A stretch of DNA of 6,804 bases from an uncultured bacterium (GTDB lineage Bacteria; Bacteroidota; Bacteroidia; Bacteroidales; Bacteroidaceae): assembly GCA_905215655.1 (NCBI GenBank), contig CAJMQT010000100.1, positions 1-6,804 of the forward strand, given 5' to 3'. Shown here piece by piece: positions 1 to 5,677 of this stretch. The notes below the pieces were generated by a model, which was given only the letters and a program-made list of their open reading frames with translations, was not told the DNA's origin and made no database searches. How positions within the stretch are numbered: the first letter of the stretch is position 1; each line of letters begins with the position of its first letter. Made by a program: the position numbers and the translations under genes.

Positions 1-98
1 TTTTAACTTGCAAAAGGCAAGCTTTTGGACTGTAAAAGGCAAGTTTTTACAAGCTAAAAGGTAAGCTTTTGGAAAGAAAAGATAAGTTCCTGTAAATC
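1..98. repeat. degenerate 22-bp tandem repeat array, cut by the left window edge
   Basis: Four units begin at 12, 34, 56 and 77, giving periods of 22, 22 and 21 bases. Each unit opens with AAAAG(G/A)(C/T)AAG followed in most units by CTTTTGG or TTTTTAC. Positions 1-11 align with the second half of a unit, so the array continues outside the window. The core AAAAGGCAAGCTTTT is an imperfect palindrome, so each unit could form a weak hairpin. The array lies just beyond the 3' end of the LysR gene, where it may help end transcription. The units differ from one another and are not separated by unique spacers, which argues against CRISPR. Function unknown. Confidence 0.75.
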
Positions 99-148
99 AA
101 ATGTTTGCAAGCTGTATGACGTAAGGCTTTAACTTTCCGTCCGGAGGG

Positions 149-1054
149 CTATCTCAGCCAGTCATGTATGCGCTCTTTTACCGCGTTAGCCTCGCTCAGT
201 AAATGAATGAACTCCTGCATGGAGTGTTTGCGGTAAGTGTTTTTCAGAACATGAACGCAACCCTCCATCTCGTTTTCCGGAAATTCCAGAGGTATCGCTT
301 TTACGCCCGGCTCGTTATGTATTGTCGCCTCCGCAAGAATTGTAACCAGCATGCTTTGCCTTACAAGTTTTAAAAGGATGTTCACCTCGTTAAGCTCCAC
401 GCGCACGTTTATATTCGTGAAGTATTTGCTTAAAGCCATGTCGAACGCGTTGCGCGCCTGCAAGCCCTTTGATGGCAGGGCGATGTCGTATAGCCCGAGC
501 TCGTCAATCTTTATGCTTTTCTTTTGCGCCAACGGGTGGTTCTCGCTTACAATGACGGCAAGATGGTTGTCGAAAAGCACGTGAGACTCGATGCCTTCAT
601 GGTGGCCGGACGACTTGAACGCCAGCACAAAGTCTACTTTCCGGTCGGACAACATGTCCATAAGTTCTTCCATCGGTTTGTAATAAATGTTCAGCCGCAC
701 CTTCGGATAACGCTTCATAAAGACAAGCAGCGTCTCTGAAAGTATCGGGCTGAACGTGAAGGTGACGCCGATGTTAAGTGTGCCGGTAAGCAACTGTTGC
801 AAGTCGTGCACGCGGTCGACGCAGAGGTTGGCGTCGTGGATGGTCCGTATGGCACATGGCAGCAGCTCTTCTCCCACCTCGGTAAGGCACACGGAGTGGT
901 TGTCACGCGTGAACAGCGTTGTGTTCAGCTCCCGTTCCAGCTGCTTTATCTGCTGCGAGAGCGTGCTCTGTGTGATATAAAGAGCCTTTGCCGCTTCTGA
1001 AAAATTCAGTGTCTCGGCTACTTTTACAAAATATTTTAATTGTCTGATTTCCAT
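149..1054 (-). CDS. LysR-family transcriptional regulator
   Basis: This 301-residue protein has the usual LysR length and layout. Residues 3-62 form the winged helix-turn-helix: LKYFVKVAETLNFSEAA is the classic opening, and TQSTLSQQIKQLE (28-40) is the recognition helix, followed by LF at 47-48. A linker helix spans about 63-90. The effector-binding domain starts near G91 (TLNIGVTF) and runs to about 295. It would act in the cytoplasm as a tetramer whose DNA binding responds to a small ligand; the ligand cannot be read from the sequence. The ATG at 1054 puts the helix-turn-helix at the very N terminus, as is normal, and the stop is TAG. The gene is downstream of, and co-directional with, the yjjP-yjjB operon, with 138 bases between and a promoter-like box of its own. 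Many LysR proteins regulate a neighbouring, often divergent, operon; here the neighbour is not divergent, so regulation of the exporter is only a guess. The family call is firm, the subfamily is not. Confidence 0.95.
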   Translation of the reverse strand: MEIRQLKYFVKVAETLNFSEAAKALYITQSTLSQQIKQLERELNTTLFTRDNHSVCLTEVGEELLPCAIRTIHDANLCVDRVHDLQQLLTGTLNIGVTFTFSPILSETLLVFMKRYPKVRLNIYYKPMEELMDMLSDRKVDFVLAFKSSGHHEGIESHVLFDNHLAVIVSENHPLAQKKSIKIDELGLYDIALPSKGLQARNAFDMALSKYFTNINVRVELNEVNILLKLVRQSMLVTILAEATIHNEPGVKAIPLEFPENEMEGCVHVLKNTYRKHSMQEFIHLLSEANAVKERIHDWLR

Positions 1055-1118
1055 GTTCGTGACTTTGTTCTTTGCAGCCCGCGTGGCTTCAATCTCGGCC
1101 TTCGTCGCTTGTCGGGCA

Positions 1119-1126
1119 CAAAGTTA
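1119..1126 (-). promoter_or_regulatory. probable -7 box of the LysR gene
   Basis: Read on the minus strand this is TAACTTTG, an exact match to the Bacteroidetes TAnnTTTG element. It would start a transcript near 1112, leaving a leader of about 58 bases before the ATG at 1054. No good TTTG or TTG element is seen 19-21 bases further upstream, so the promoter may be weak or activator-dependent. It lies between the yjjB stop and the LysR start, so the regulator need not rely on readthrough. Confidence 0.45.
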
Positions 1127-1192
1127 CGATGTTTTTACTCATTTACCGACGCTTTCTTTACTTATTTCTGTCGCCCCGGCGGTAATATATAA

Positions 1193-1684
1193 TTACAATC
1201 TTGTTGCCTTGAAAGAGTGTTTCTTGAACAGGAATACCGGAATGTTGGCTCCCACCACCATTCCTAAAATGATGAAAGCGCAGGTAAACCCGTTGTGAGC
1301 CAGCAGATAGAGGTAATGCACGAACACTTCCTCTTCCTGATGATAAAGGCACATCACCAACGCCTCGACGGCGCGGTAAGCATACATGCCGGGTATCATC
1401 GGCAGCAGGGCAGGGAAGAAACACGTCTCCGCCGGACATTTGATGACGTTTGAGAGCTGGACGGCAAACAGACCGATGGCGAATGACGCCAAGGTGCTTG
1501 CGCCTATGATGTGCATGTCGAAAAGGGCGTTTTGCATCAGGATGTAGCGTATGGCATGACCTACTGCCGCCAGAAGGGCGCAACATGGATAAGCGTTGCG
1601 CGGCGGATTGCTTATCGAGGCAAAACCGATAGCCGCTATCGCGGCAAAAAATCCATCTTGTAATATTTCCGTAAATATTTCCAT
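1193..1684 (-). CDS. yjjB: YjjB / ThrE C-terminal-type exporter subunit
   Basis: This 163-residue hydrophobic protein matches the YjjB family (threonine/serine exporter C-terminal-like domain, formerly DUF3815) in length, topology and motifs. E. coli YjjB is about 157 residues. Visible features are the N-terminal membrane helix leading to GFASISNPPR (20-29), then CALLAAVGHAIRYILM (35-50), which corresponds to the conserved ALLGSIGHGSR region, and the LPMIPGMYAY motif (94-103), the family's proline-glycine signature. About four or five membrane segments are expected, so it sits in the inner membrane. It works together with the YjjP-type subunit encoded 11 bases upstream; the two correspond to the halves of one-chain ThrE transporters. 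E. coli YjjPB has been reported as a succinate exporter, whereas Corynebacterium ThrE exports threonine and serine; the substrate here is unknown. A short basic tail ends the protein. It is the last gene of its operon and no strong terminator follows. Confidence 0.9.
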   Translation of the reverse strand: MEIFTEILQDGFFAAIAAIGFASISNPPRNAYPCCALLAAVGHAIRYILMQNALFDMHIIGASTLASFAIGLFAVQLSNVIKCPAETCFFPALLPMIPGMYAYRAVEALVMCLYHQEEEVFVHYLYLLAHNGFTCAFIILGMVVGANIPVFLFKKHSFKATRL

Positions 1685-1695
1685 AAGATAATCGT

Positions 1696-2493
1696 TCAGA
1701 ATAAATCAAGATTTAATATAAGCAGTCCGCAGATAAGTCCGAACGACAGACACGTGGTAAGCACAAGCCCGTTCATCAGGCGGCTGAAAGCGCAAAGGTA
1801 GTGCCCGTCAAGCATGTCGCTGACCGAATTGATGTACGGAATGCCCGGAATGAGATACAACACACTGCTGCCCAAGGCTATCTCGGGCGTTTCGCCCCAT
1901 CCGAACAGGTGGCAGCCGGCGCTCAATACCGCCGAGACGAATGACGAACAGACAAACACAAGTCTTACGTCGACCCTCTCTTCAAGCATTATCTGCTTTA
2001 AACGATAGCCGCAAAAGGTCGACGCCAACACCACAAGCATGGAAATGATGTCGCCTCCGAACAATCGGCAGAAAGAGGCGTTGGCAAGCGACGCGAGCAC
2101 CAGCGTCAGCCATTTGTTCTCCGGACGTGTGCGCTTTATTCTTTCAAACCGAGCCTTGGCTCCTTCGAAACCGCATCTTCCGTCGGCTATGTCCCAGCTT
2201 AATTTGCTCAGTTGCGTGTTGATGTTGAAACTTATTGCCGACAAGTGAATGTTCTTTACCAAAGTGAAAGAATGCTCGCCTGTCATGTCTCGTCCGGTCA
2301 ACGATAGATGCGAAGGCATTATGATCATTTCTATCTCCAGCCCGAATGCCTGCGCAATGCGGCTGACATTCTTCTCGATGCGTATGCAGGTGGCGCCGCA
2401 TCCGCAAAGCCACGCGGCATAGTCGGCGATAAACAGGCATGAATTTTTTACTTGTTTGAAAGTTCCGACATTCTCAATGCTGTTGTTTCTCAT
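1696..2493 (-). CDS. yjjP: YjjP / ThrE N-terminal-type exporter subunit
   Basis: This 265-residue protein belongs to the ThrE N-terminal (DUF1212) family and is close in size to E. coli YjjP (256). The first 125 or so residues are a soluble domain with the family motif GATCIRIEKNVSRIA (33-47). Residues 128-262 hold several membrane helices. The signature PGIPYINSVSDMLDGHY (216-232), with P216, G217, P219, N222, D226, G230 and H231, matches the diagnostic PG.P..N...D...GH pattern. The substrate path would be formed together with YjjB; small carboxylates or threonine/serine are known cargo in the family, but the substrate here is not determined. The ATG at 2493 overlaps the stop of the upstream small gene as ATGA, pointing to translational coupling, and the TGA stop is 11 bases before yjjB. 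The conserved motifs and the coupling support the chosen start. Confidence 0.92.
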   Translation of the reverse strand: MRNNSIENVGTFKQVKNSCLFIADYAAWLCGCGATCIRIEKNVSRIAQAFGLEIEMIIMPSHLSLTGRDMTGEHSFTLVKNIHLSAISFNINTQLSKLSWDIADGRCGFEGAKARFERIKRTRPENKWLTLVLASLANASFCRLFGGDIISMLVVLASTFCGYRLKQIMLEERVDVRLVFVCSSFVSAVLSAGCHLFGWGETPEIALGSSVLYLIPGIPYINSVSDMLDGHYLCAFSRLMNGLVLTTCLSFGLICGLLILNLDLF

Positions 2494-2678
2494 AACTCCT
2501 CATCGTCAGACATGTCTCCGGGACAATAAAACATCTCTCGTTCAGAGACGAGCCCGATATGGAAATGCAACTTCTCGTTTAATCGTGATAAGACGTCGAG
2601 CCTTTTGCCCGCCCTTAAAACAAACACTATAATAAGTGCGAAAACTACTGAAAACCAAATTAATAATTGTTGTGTCAT
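2490..2678 (-). CDS. small single-pass membrane protein of unknown function
   Basis: I do not recognise this family. The ATG at 2678 gives 62 residues: MTQQ, one hydrophobic helix (about 5-21, LLIWFSVVFALIIVFVL), a basic stretch RAGKRLDVLSRLNEK, and an acidic end, SDDEEL. The positive charges just after the helix predict an outside N terminus and a cytoplasmic C-terminal half. An in-frame ATG at 2759 would give 89 residues, but the likely promoter box (2706-2713) lies inside that extension, so it should not be on the mRNA; it would also place a charged stretch before the helix. The stop overlaps the yjjP start by ATGA, which suggests it is really translated and coupled to the exporter. It could be an accessory or stabilising subunit of YjjPB, which is inference from position only. 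Confidence 0.65.
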   Translation of the reverse strand: MTQQLLIWFSVVFALIIVFVLRAGKRLDVLSRLNEKLHFHIGLVSEREMFYCPGDMSDDEEL

Positions 2679-2705
2679 GTCTATCCCTGTTTTTTTATTG
2701 CGCTG

Positions 2706-2737
2706 CGAAGGTAGCATGAGACGATTGTTTTTGAAAA
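2706..2737 (-). promoter_or_regulatory. promoter of the small protein-yjjP-yjjB operon
   Basis: On the minus strand the -7 element is TACCTTCG (2713-2706), one base from TAnnTTTG, and a TTTTC element (2737-2733) sits 19 bases upstream as a -33 box (consensus TTTG). Transcription would start near 2699, giving a leader of about 20 bases before the ATG at 2678. This supports the shorter start of the first gene. Confidence 0.6.
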
Positions 2738-2759
2738 CATTGATGTTTGATTGTATCAA
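2735..2759. promoter_or_regulatory. two adjoining dyads upstream of the yjjP operon promoter, possible operator
   Basis: A perfect 14-bp dyad AAACAT-TG-ATGTTT (2735-2748) overlaps the -33 box, and a 13-bp dyad TTGAT-TGT-ATCAA (2747-2759) abuts it upstream. TTGAT occurs twice in direct orientation (2740, 2747) and once inverted (2755-2759). The outer dyad contains a T-N11-A arrangement compatible with LysR-type sites, and its centre is roughly 54 bases upstream of the predicted start. The dyads are visible; that the nearby LysR protein binds them is inference. Confidence 0.4.
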
Positions 2760-2857
2760 TAATGGTTATCGGCGGAGCTTATTGAAACATCTATATCGGG
2801 TAAGCCGGCAATGGTCTTGAACGACGGTAAGATAAAAGCCTGACCCTTATTAACGGT

Positions 2858-2898
2858 AAAAGCGGATGGAGATTGTATTGAAATCTTCATCCGCTTCT
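2858..2898 (-). terminator. terminator-like hairpin with a short T-run
   Basis: The arms 2861-2874 and 2882-2895 are 14 bases each and pair except at one position (2869 with 2887), around a 7-base loop. Read on the minus strand the GC-rich AGCGGATG/CATCCGCT stem is followed by TTTT then ACC, a modest terminator. Read on the plus strand the odd pair becomes G-U but only TCTTATT follows. I see no plus-strand gene that needs it, so it most likely ends the minus-strand transcript predicted to start near 3160, or acts as an attenuator ahead of the yjjP operon. A 9-base direct repeat CTTATTAAC flanks it (2846-2854, 2897-2905). Confidence 0.55.
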
Positions 2899-3160
2899 TA
2901 TTAACTCAAATCTAAAATTTTCAAATCAAACTTCGGAAGTGCATGCTCTTGTCGTGCTTTCCCTCACCCCCGAAGACCTGTTGCTGTGTTAACAGCAAAC
3001 AGGATTGACATCTTTCCTTTAATAACAATCTTATTACCTTATAACCTAATGAAAAACTTTATGATGCCTCACGGCATGAATGTCATCCTTTTGTCAAACA
3101 ATCTTCAATATTACCTTAAATCTTTTACCTATCGATTTAATACCTATTGTTTTGTTTTTA
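2858..3160 (-). ncRNA. candidate small RNA or long untranslated leader
   Basis: This stretch has no convincing protein gene on either strand but is bounded on the minus strand by a promoter-like element (3166-3198) and a terminator-like hairpin (2858-2898), giving a predicted RNA of about 300 nt. Further structure is visible: an ATGCC/GGCAT hairpin with a 4-base loop (3064-3077), a long hairpin with arms 2977-2987 and 2992-3003 and one bulge, and a CTTCGG/CCGAAG pairing (2931-2936 with 2970-2975) that competes with a GGAA..GCA/TGC..TCC pairing inside it. An imperfect duplication of about 43 bases (copies near 3074-3120 and 3001-3043) shares AAGGTAATA and AGATTGTT. It does not match 6S, tmRNA, RNase P or SRP RNA signatures as I know them. 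It may be an independent RNA or a leader reading on into the exporter operon. Confidence 0.35.
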
Positions 3161-3165
3161 CGATG

Positions 3166-3198
3166 CAAATATAAGACTGTTTGCGCACACAGGCAAGA
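3166..3198 (-). promoter_or_regulatory. promoter-like element in the gene-free region
   Basis: On the minus strand TATATTTG (3173-3166) fits the TAnnTTTG -7 element exactly. A TCTTG (3198-3194) lies 20 bases upstream as a -33 box. The element sits downstream of the terminator that closes the glyQS-FKBP operon, so it would begin a new transcript near 3160 heading toward the hairpin at 2858-2898. No protein-coding gene starts soon after it. Confidence 0.45.
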
Positions 3199-3264
3199 GG
3201 AAAGAAGTCATTTAGTAAAAATACTGTTTATTTCTTGATATATGTCAAGATGACTTTGTGGAAT

Positions 3265-3303
3265 AAAAAAACATCGGACGCCATACGCATCCGATGTTTT
3301 TTT
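3265..3303 (-). terminator. intrinsic terminator of the glyQS-FKBP operon
   Basis: Arms CATCGGACGC (3272-3281) and GCATCCGATG (3287-3296) enclose a 5-base loop and are flanked by A7 (3265-3271) and T7 (3297-3303), so the stem can extend to 17 pairs. The single imperfect pair is a U-G wobble in a minus-strand RNA but a C-A mismatch in a plus-strand RNA, which favours minus-strand use. Read on the minus strand the stem is followed by seven T. It begins 18 bases after the FKBP stop. Confidence 0.88.
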
Positions 3304-3321
3304 ATTGTCTTATACATTATT

Positions 3322-3957
3322 TTATTCTTTCACCCAGACATGTTTTTTCGACTTATACGGGTCGGTAGGCGTGCCGGCACGATAGTAACTCATGAGCGCG
3401 ATGTCGAATACCAGCGTGCTGTAAGCCGGAATGCTGCCGTTATCCGCAGTCTTGTAACCCAGCTGGTAGGGGATGTAAACGCGCCAACGGTCGCCGATGT
3501 GCATGTATTGAAGTGCTGTTGTAAAGCCGTCAACGAGGTCGCCGACAACGAATTTTGCAGGGCGTGCCGTCATGGGATTGTACTCGCCTTTGTAATTTTC
3601 GTCAAAGACGTAACCTTCGGGATAACTCTCCGATGGCATCAGTCGTCCGCGATAATTCACCATTACAGAGTCGGTGTACATCGGACAGCCGCTGCCCGTG
3701 CCCTCTTCAAGCACCTGAACGGCTATGTGGTCGTAATATTCAACATTGATGGAGTCTTCCAGCGAATAGTTCCTTATTATCTTCCAGCTGCCGTCGGTGT
3801 TGTCCGACGCTTTTTGGTAGATGTCAAGAAAATAGTCGTTGTTACGGTTCTGCCAGTTTGCAAACTCGTTAACCTCGTCGCTCTCTTCGCTGCATGAGAG
3901 GATGATCAGCGGCGATACGAGCGCCAGCAGGAAAGCTATGATATTGAGTTTCTTCAT
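3322..3957 (-). CDS. FKBP-type peptidyl-prolyl cis-trans isomerase lipoprotein
   Basis: This 211-residue protein starts with a lipoprotein signal peptide: MKK, a hydrophobic stretch (5-20), then ILSC with the lipidated cysteine at 22. The residues that follow, SEESDE, are strongly acidic, as in Bacteroidetes lipoproteins sent to the cell surface, so the outer face of the outer membrane is possible. The FKBP domain covers about 78-192. Matches to the fold are VNYRGRL (100-106), FDE (118-120, equivalent to the FKBP12 Phe36-Asp37), LVDGF (141-145, with Phe in place of the pocket Trp59), GDRWRVYIP (155-163), LGYK (166-169, Tyr82 position) and IPAYSTLVFDIAL (176-188). It would catalyse isomerisation of peptide bonds before proline in secreted proteins; an inactive chaperone role cannot be excluded. 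Its ATG directly follows the glyQS TAA with no gap, and a strong terminator follows, so the two are co-transcribed and probably translationally linked. Confidence 0.92.
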   Translation of the reverse strand: MKKLNIIAFLLALVSPLIILSCSEESDEVNEFANWQNRNNDYFLDIYQKASDNTDGSWKIIRNYSLEDSINVEYYDHIAVQVLEEGTGSGCPMYTDSVMVNYRGRLMPSESYPEGYVFDENYKGEYNPMTARPAKFVVGDLVDGFTTALQYMHIGDRWRVYIPYQLGYKTADNGSIPAYSTLVFDIALMSYYRAGTPTDPYKSKKHVWVKE

Positions 3958-5499
3958 TTATTGCAACTTTTTAAGCAGGCTTGCGATGCTTACCTTGTCT
4001 TCGATTATGCTGTTAAGGTCGGCAATGTTCACCCTTTCCTGTTCCATCGTGTCGCGGAAACGCAGAGTTACCTTGTTGTCTTTCAGCGTGTCGTGGTCTA
4101 CGGTTACGCAGTAGGGGGTTCCTATTGCGTCCTGTCGGCGGTAGCGCTTGCCTATCGAGTCTTTCTCGTCATAATGACAGTTGAAGTGGAATTTCAGGTT
4201 GTCGATAATCTCGCGAGCCTTTTCCGGCAGTCCGTCTTTCTTGACAAGAGGCATTACACAGAGTTTTACGGGAGCGAGCGCTGCGGGCAGTTTCAGCACG
4301 ACGCGTGTCTCTCCGTTCTCCAATTTCTCCTCGCAATAAGAGTGACACATTATTGAAAGGAACATACGGTCAACGCCGATACTTGTCTCGATGACGTACG
4401 GAGTGTAGCTTTCGTTGGTCTGCGGGTCAAAGTATTTGATACTCTTGCCCGAGAATTTCTCGTGCTGCGAGAGGTCGAAGTTTGTTCGGCTGTGAATGCC
4501 TTCCACCTCTTTGAAGCCGAAGGGCATGCGGAATTCTATGTCGGTTGCCGCGTTGGCGTAGTGCGCAAGTTTCTCGTGGTCGTGGAAACGGTAGTTTTCT
4601 GCACCGAAACCGAGTGCCTGATGCCATGCCATGCGCGTCTCTTTCCATCTCGGGAACCATTCAAGTTCCGTGCCGGGCTTGACGAAGAACTGCATCTCCA
4701 TCTGCTCGAACTCGCGCATACGGAAGATAAACTGACGTGCAACAATCTCGTTACGGAATGCTTTTCCTATCTGTGCAATGCCGAACGGTATCTTCATGCG
4801 TCCCGTCTTCTGAACGTTGAGATAGTTGACGAAAATTCCTTGTGCCGTCTCCGGACGCAGATAAATCTTCATCGAGCTGTCTGCCGTCGAGCCCATCTCG
4901 GTCGAGAACATCAGGTTGAACTGTCTTACGTCAGTCCAGTTCTTTGTTCCGCTTATCGGGTCGACAATCTCTTCGTCGATGATTATCTGTCTCAGCTCGT
5001 TCAGGTCCATCGCGTTCATCGCCACGCTGTAACGTTCGTGCAGGGCGTCGCGCTTTTTCTGGTTGTCGAGAACGCGCGGATTGGTCTCGCGGAACTTAGC
5101 CTCGTCGAAAGCGTCTCCGAAGCGTTTGCGCGCTTTTTCAACTTCTTTTGTTATCTTGTCTTCGTATTTTGCGATCTGATCTTCTATCAGCACGTCGGCG
5201 CGATAACGTTTTTTCGAGTCACGGTTGTCTATGAGCGGGTCGTTGAAGGCGTCAACGTGTCCGCTTGCTTTCCATATTGTAGGGTGCATGAAGATTGCGG
5301 AGTCAAGTCCGACGATGTTTTCATGGAGCAATACCATGCTCTTCCACCAATAAGTCTTAATGTTGTTTTTCAGCTCGACGCCGTTCTGTCCGTAGTCATA
5401 AACGGCTCCGAGACCGTCGTAGATGTCGCTGCTGGGGAATACAAATCCGTATTCTTTGCAGTGCGATACTATTTTCTTAAAAACATCTTCTTGTGCCAT
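3958..5499 (-). CDS. glyQS: glycine--tRNA ligase, dimeric class II type
   Basis: This 513-residue enzyme attaches glycine to tRNA-Gly using ATP in the cytoplasm and works as a homodimer; it is the single-chain type, also named glyS. The N-terminal part (6-75) carries the family opening KEYGFVFPSSDIYDGLGAVYDYG. An insertion rich in charged residues spans about 90-180. The catalytic core shows YLRPETAQG (213-221), motif 2 with FRNE (248-251) and the following REFEQMEMQFF (262-272), EGIHSRTNFDL (333-343), and motif 3 with GVDR (375-378). The C-terminal anticodon-binding domain covers about 405-513. All expected motifs are intact and the length is normal. The ATG at 5499 is placed right before the conserved N terminus and about 35-40 bases after the predicted transcription start. 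It is first in an operon with the FKBP lipoprotein gene. No T-box is visible in the short leader, so it is probably expressed constitutively. Confidence 0.98.
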   Translation of the reverse strand: MAQEDVFKKIVSHCKEYGFVFPSSDIYDGLGAVYDYGQNGVELKNNIKTYWWKSMVLLHENIVGLDSAIFMHPTIWKASGHVDAFNDPLIDNRDSKKRYRADVLIEDQIAKYEDKITKEVEKARKRFGDAFDEAKFRETNPRVLDNQKKRDALHERYSVAMNAMDLNELRQIIIDEEIVDPISGTKNWTDVRQFNLMFSTEMGSTADSSMKIYLRPETAQGIFVNYLNVQKTGRMKIPFGIAQIGKAFRNEIVARQFIFRMREFEQMEMQFFVKPGTELEWFPRWKETRMAWHQALGFGAENYRFHDHEKLAHYANAATDIEFRMPFGFKEVEGIHSRTNFDLSQHEKFSGKSIKYFDPQTNESYTPYVIETSIGVDRMFLSIMCHSYCEEKLENGETRVVLKLPAALAPVKLCVMPLVKKDGLPEKAREIIDNLKFHFNCHYDEKDSIGKRYRRQDAIGTPYCVTVDHDTLKDNKVTLRFRDTMEQERVNIADLNSIIEDKVSIASLLKKLQ

Positions 5500-5540
5500 T
5501 TGTCTTTATATTACCTTAAAATTTAAATCAAGAACGCTTG

Positions 5541-5572
5541 CAAAGATACGGTAAATCGGTCAAAATGCAAAA
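5541..5572 (-). promoter_or_regulatory. promoter of glyQS
   Basis: On the minus strand TATCTTTG (5548-5541) is an exact TAnnTTTG -7 element, and TTTTG (5572-5568) lies exactly 19 bases upstream as the -33 box. The predicted start near 5535 gives a leader of about 36 bases. The leader contains AAGGTAATA (5517-5509), about 9 bases before the ATG. Confidence 0.8.
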
Positions 5573-5677
5573 CTTTTTCACACTCATTATTATAAAACGT
5601 GGTGATAATCGTTTTGCAGCAGATATTCGTTTTATGCAAGACAAACGTAAGTTAAACCATGATTTTTTATTCTTTTG

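Noticed and set aside
1..98. CRISPR array
   Set aside because: Units are only about 22 bases, diverged and contiguous, with no unique spacers and no cas genes nearby.
1171..1190. GC-rich hairpin after yjjB as a terminator
   Set aside because: The CGCC/GGCG stem is only about four pairs and no T-run follows on the minus strand.
1158..1709. 183-codon minus-strand frame overlapping yjjB
   Set aside because: It is out of frame with the clearly conserved YjjB protein and is rich in Arg, His, Cys and Ser, typical of a shadow frame.
2679..2759. 27-residue N-terminal extension of the small membrane protein
   Set aside because: The predicted promoter lies inside it, so the upstream ATG would not be on the mRNA, and the shorter form begins right at the membrane helix.
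2986..3174. 62-codon plus-strand frame in the gene-free interval
   Set aside because: Its residue make-up reflects A/T-rich DNA, I see no promoter or ribosome site in that direction, and it runs through the minus-strand promoter box and several hairpins.
3181..3897. 238-codon open frame on the plus strand opposite the FKBP gene
   Set aside because: It crosses the FKBP terminator hairpin and is antisense to a convincing lipoprotein gene; no recognisable domain.
4462..5526. 354-codon open frame on the plus strand opposite glyQS
   Set aside because: It lies wholly antisense to a GlyRS with every class II motif intact. Its length is explained by the codon composition of the real gene, and its product has no recognisable domain.
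5500..5540. T-box leader for glyQS
   Set aside because: The predicted leader is only about 36 bases with no specifier stem or antiterminator, and T-boxes are not typical of Bacteroidetes.
5592..5635. 8-bp inverted repeat ATAAAACG/CGTTTTAT between the divergent promoters
   Set aside because: Short arms with a 28-base spacer in A/T-rich DNA are easily due to chance; noted only in the ddh promoter entry.
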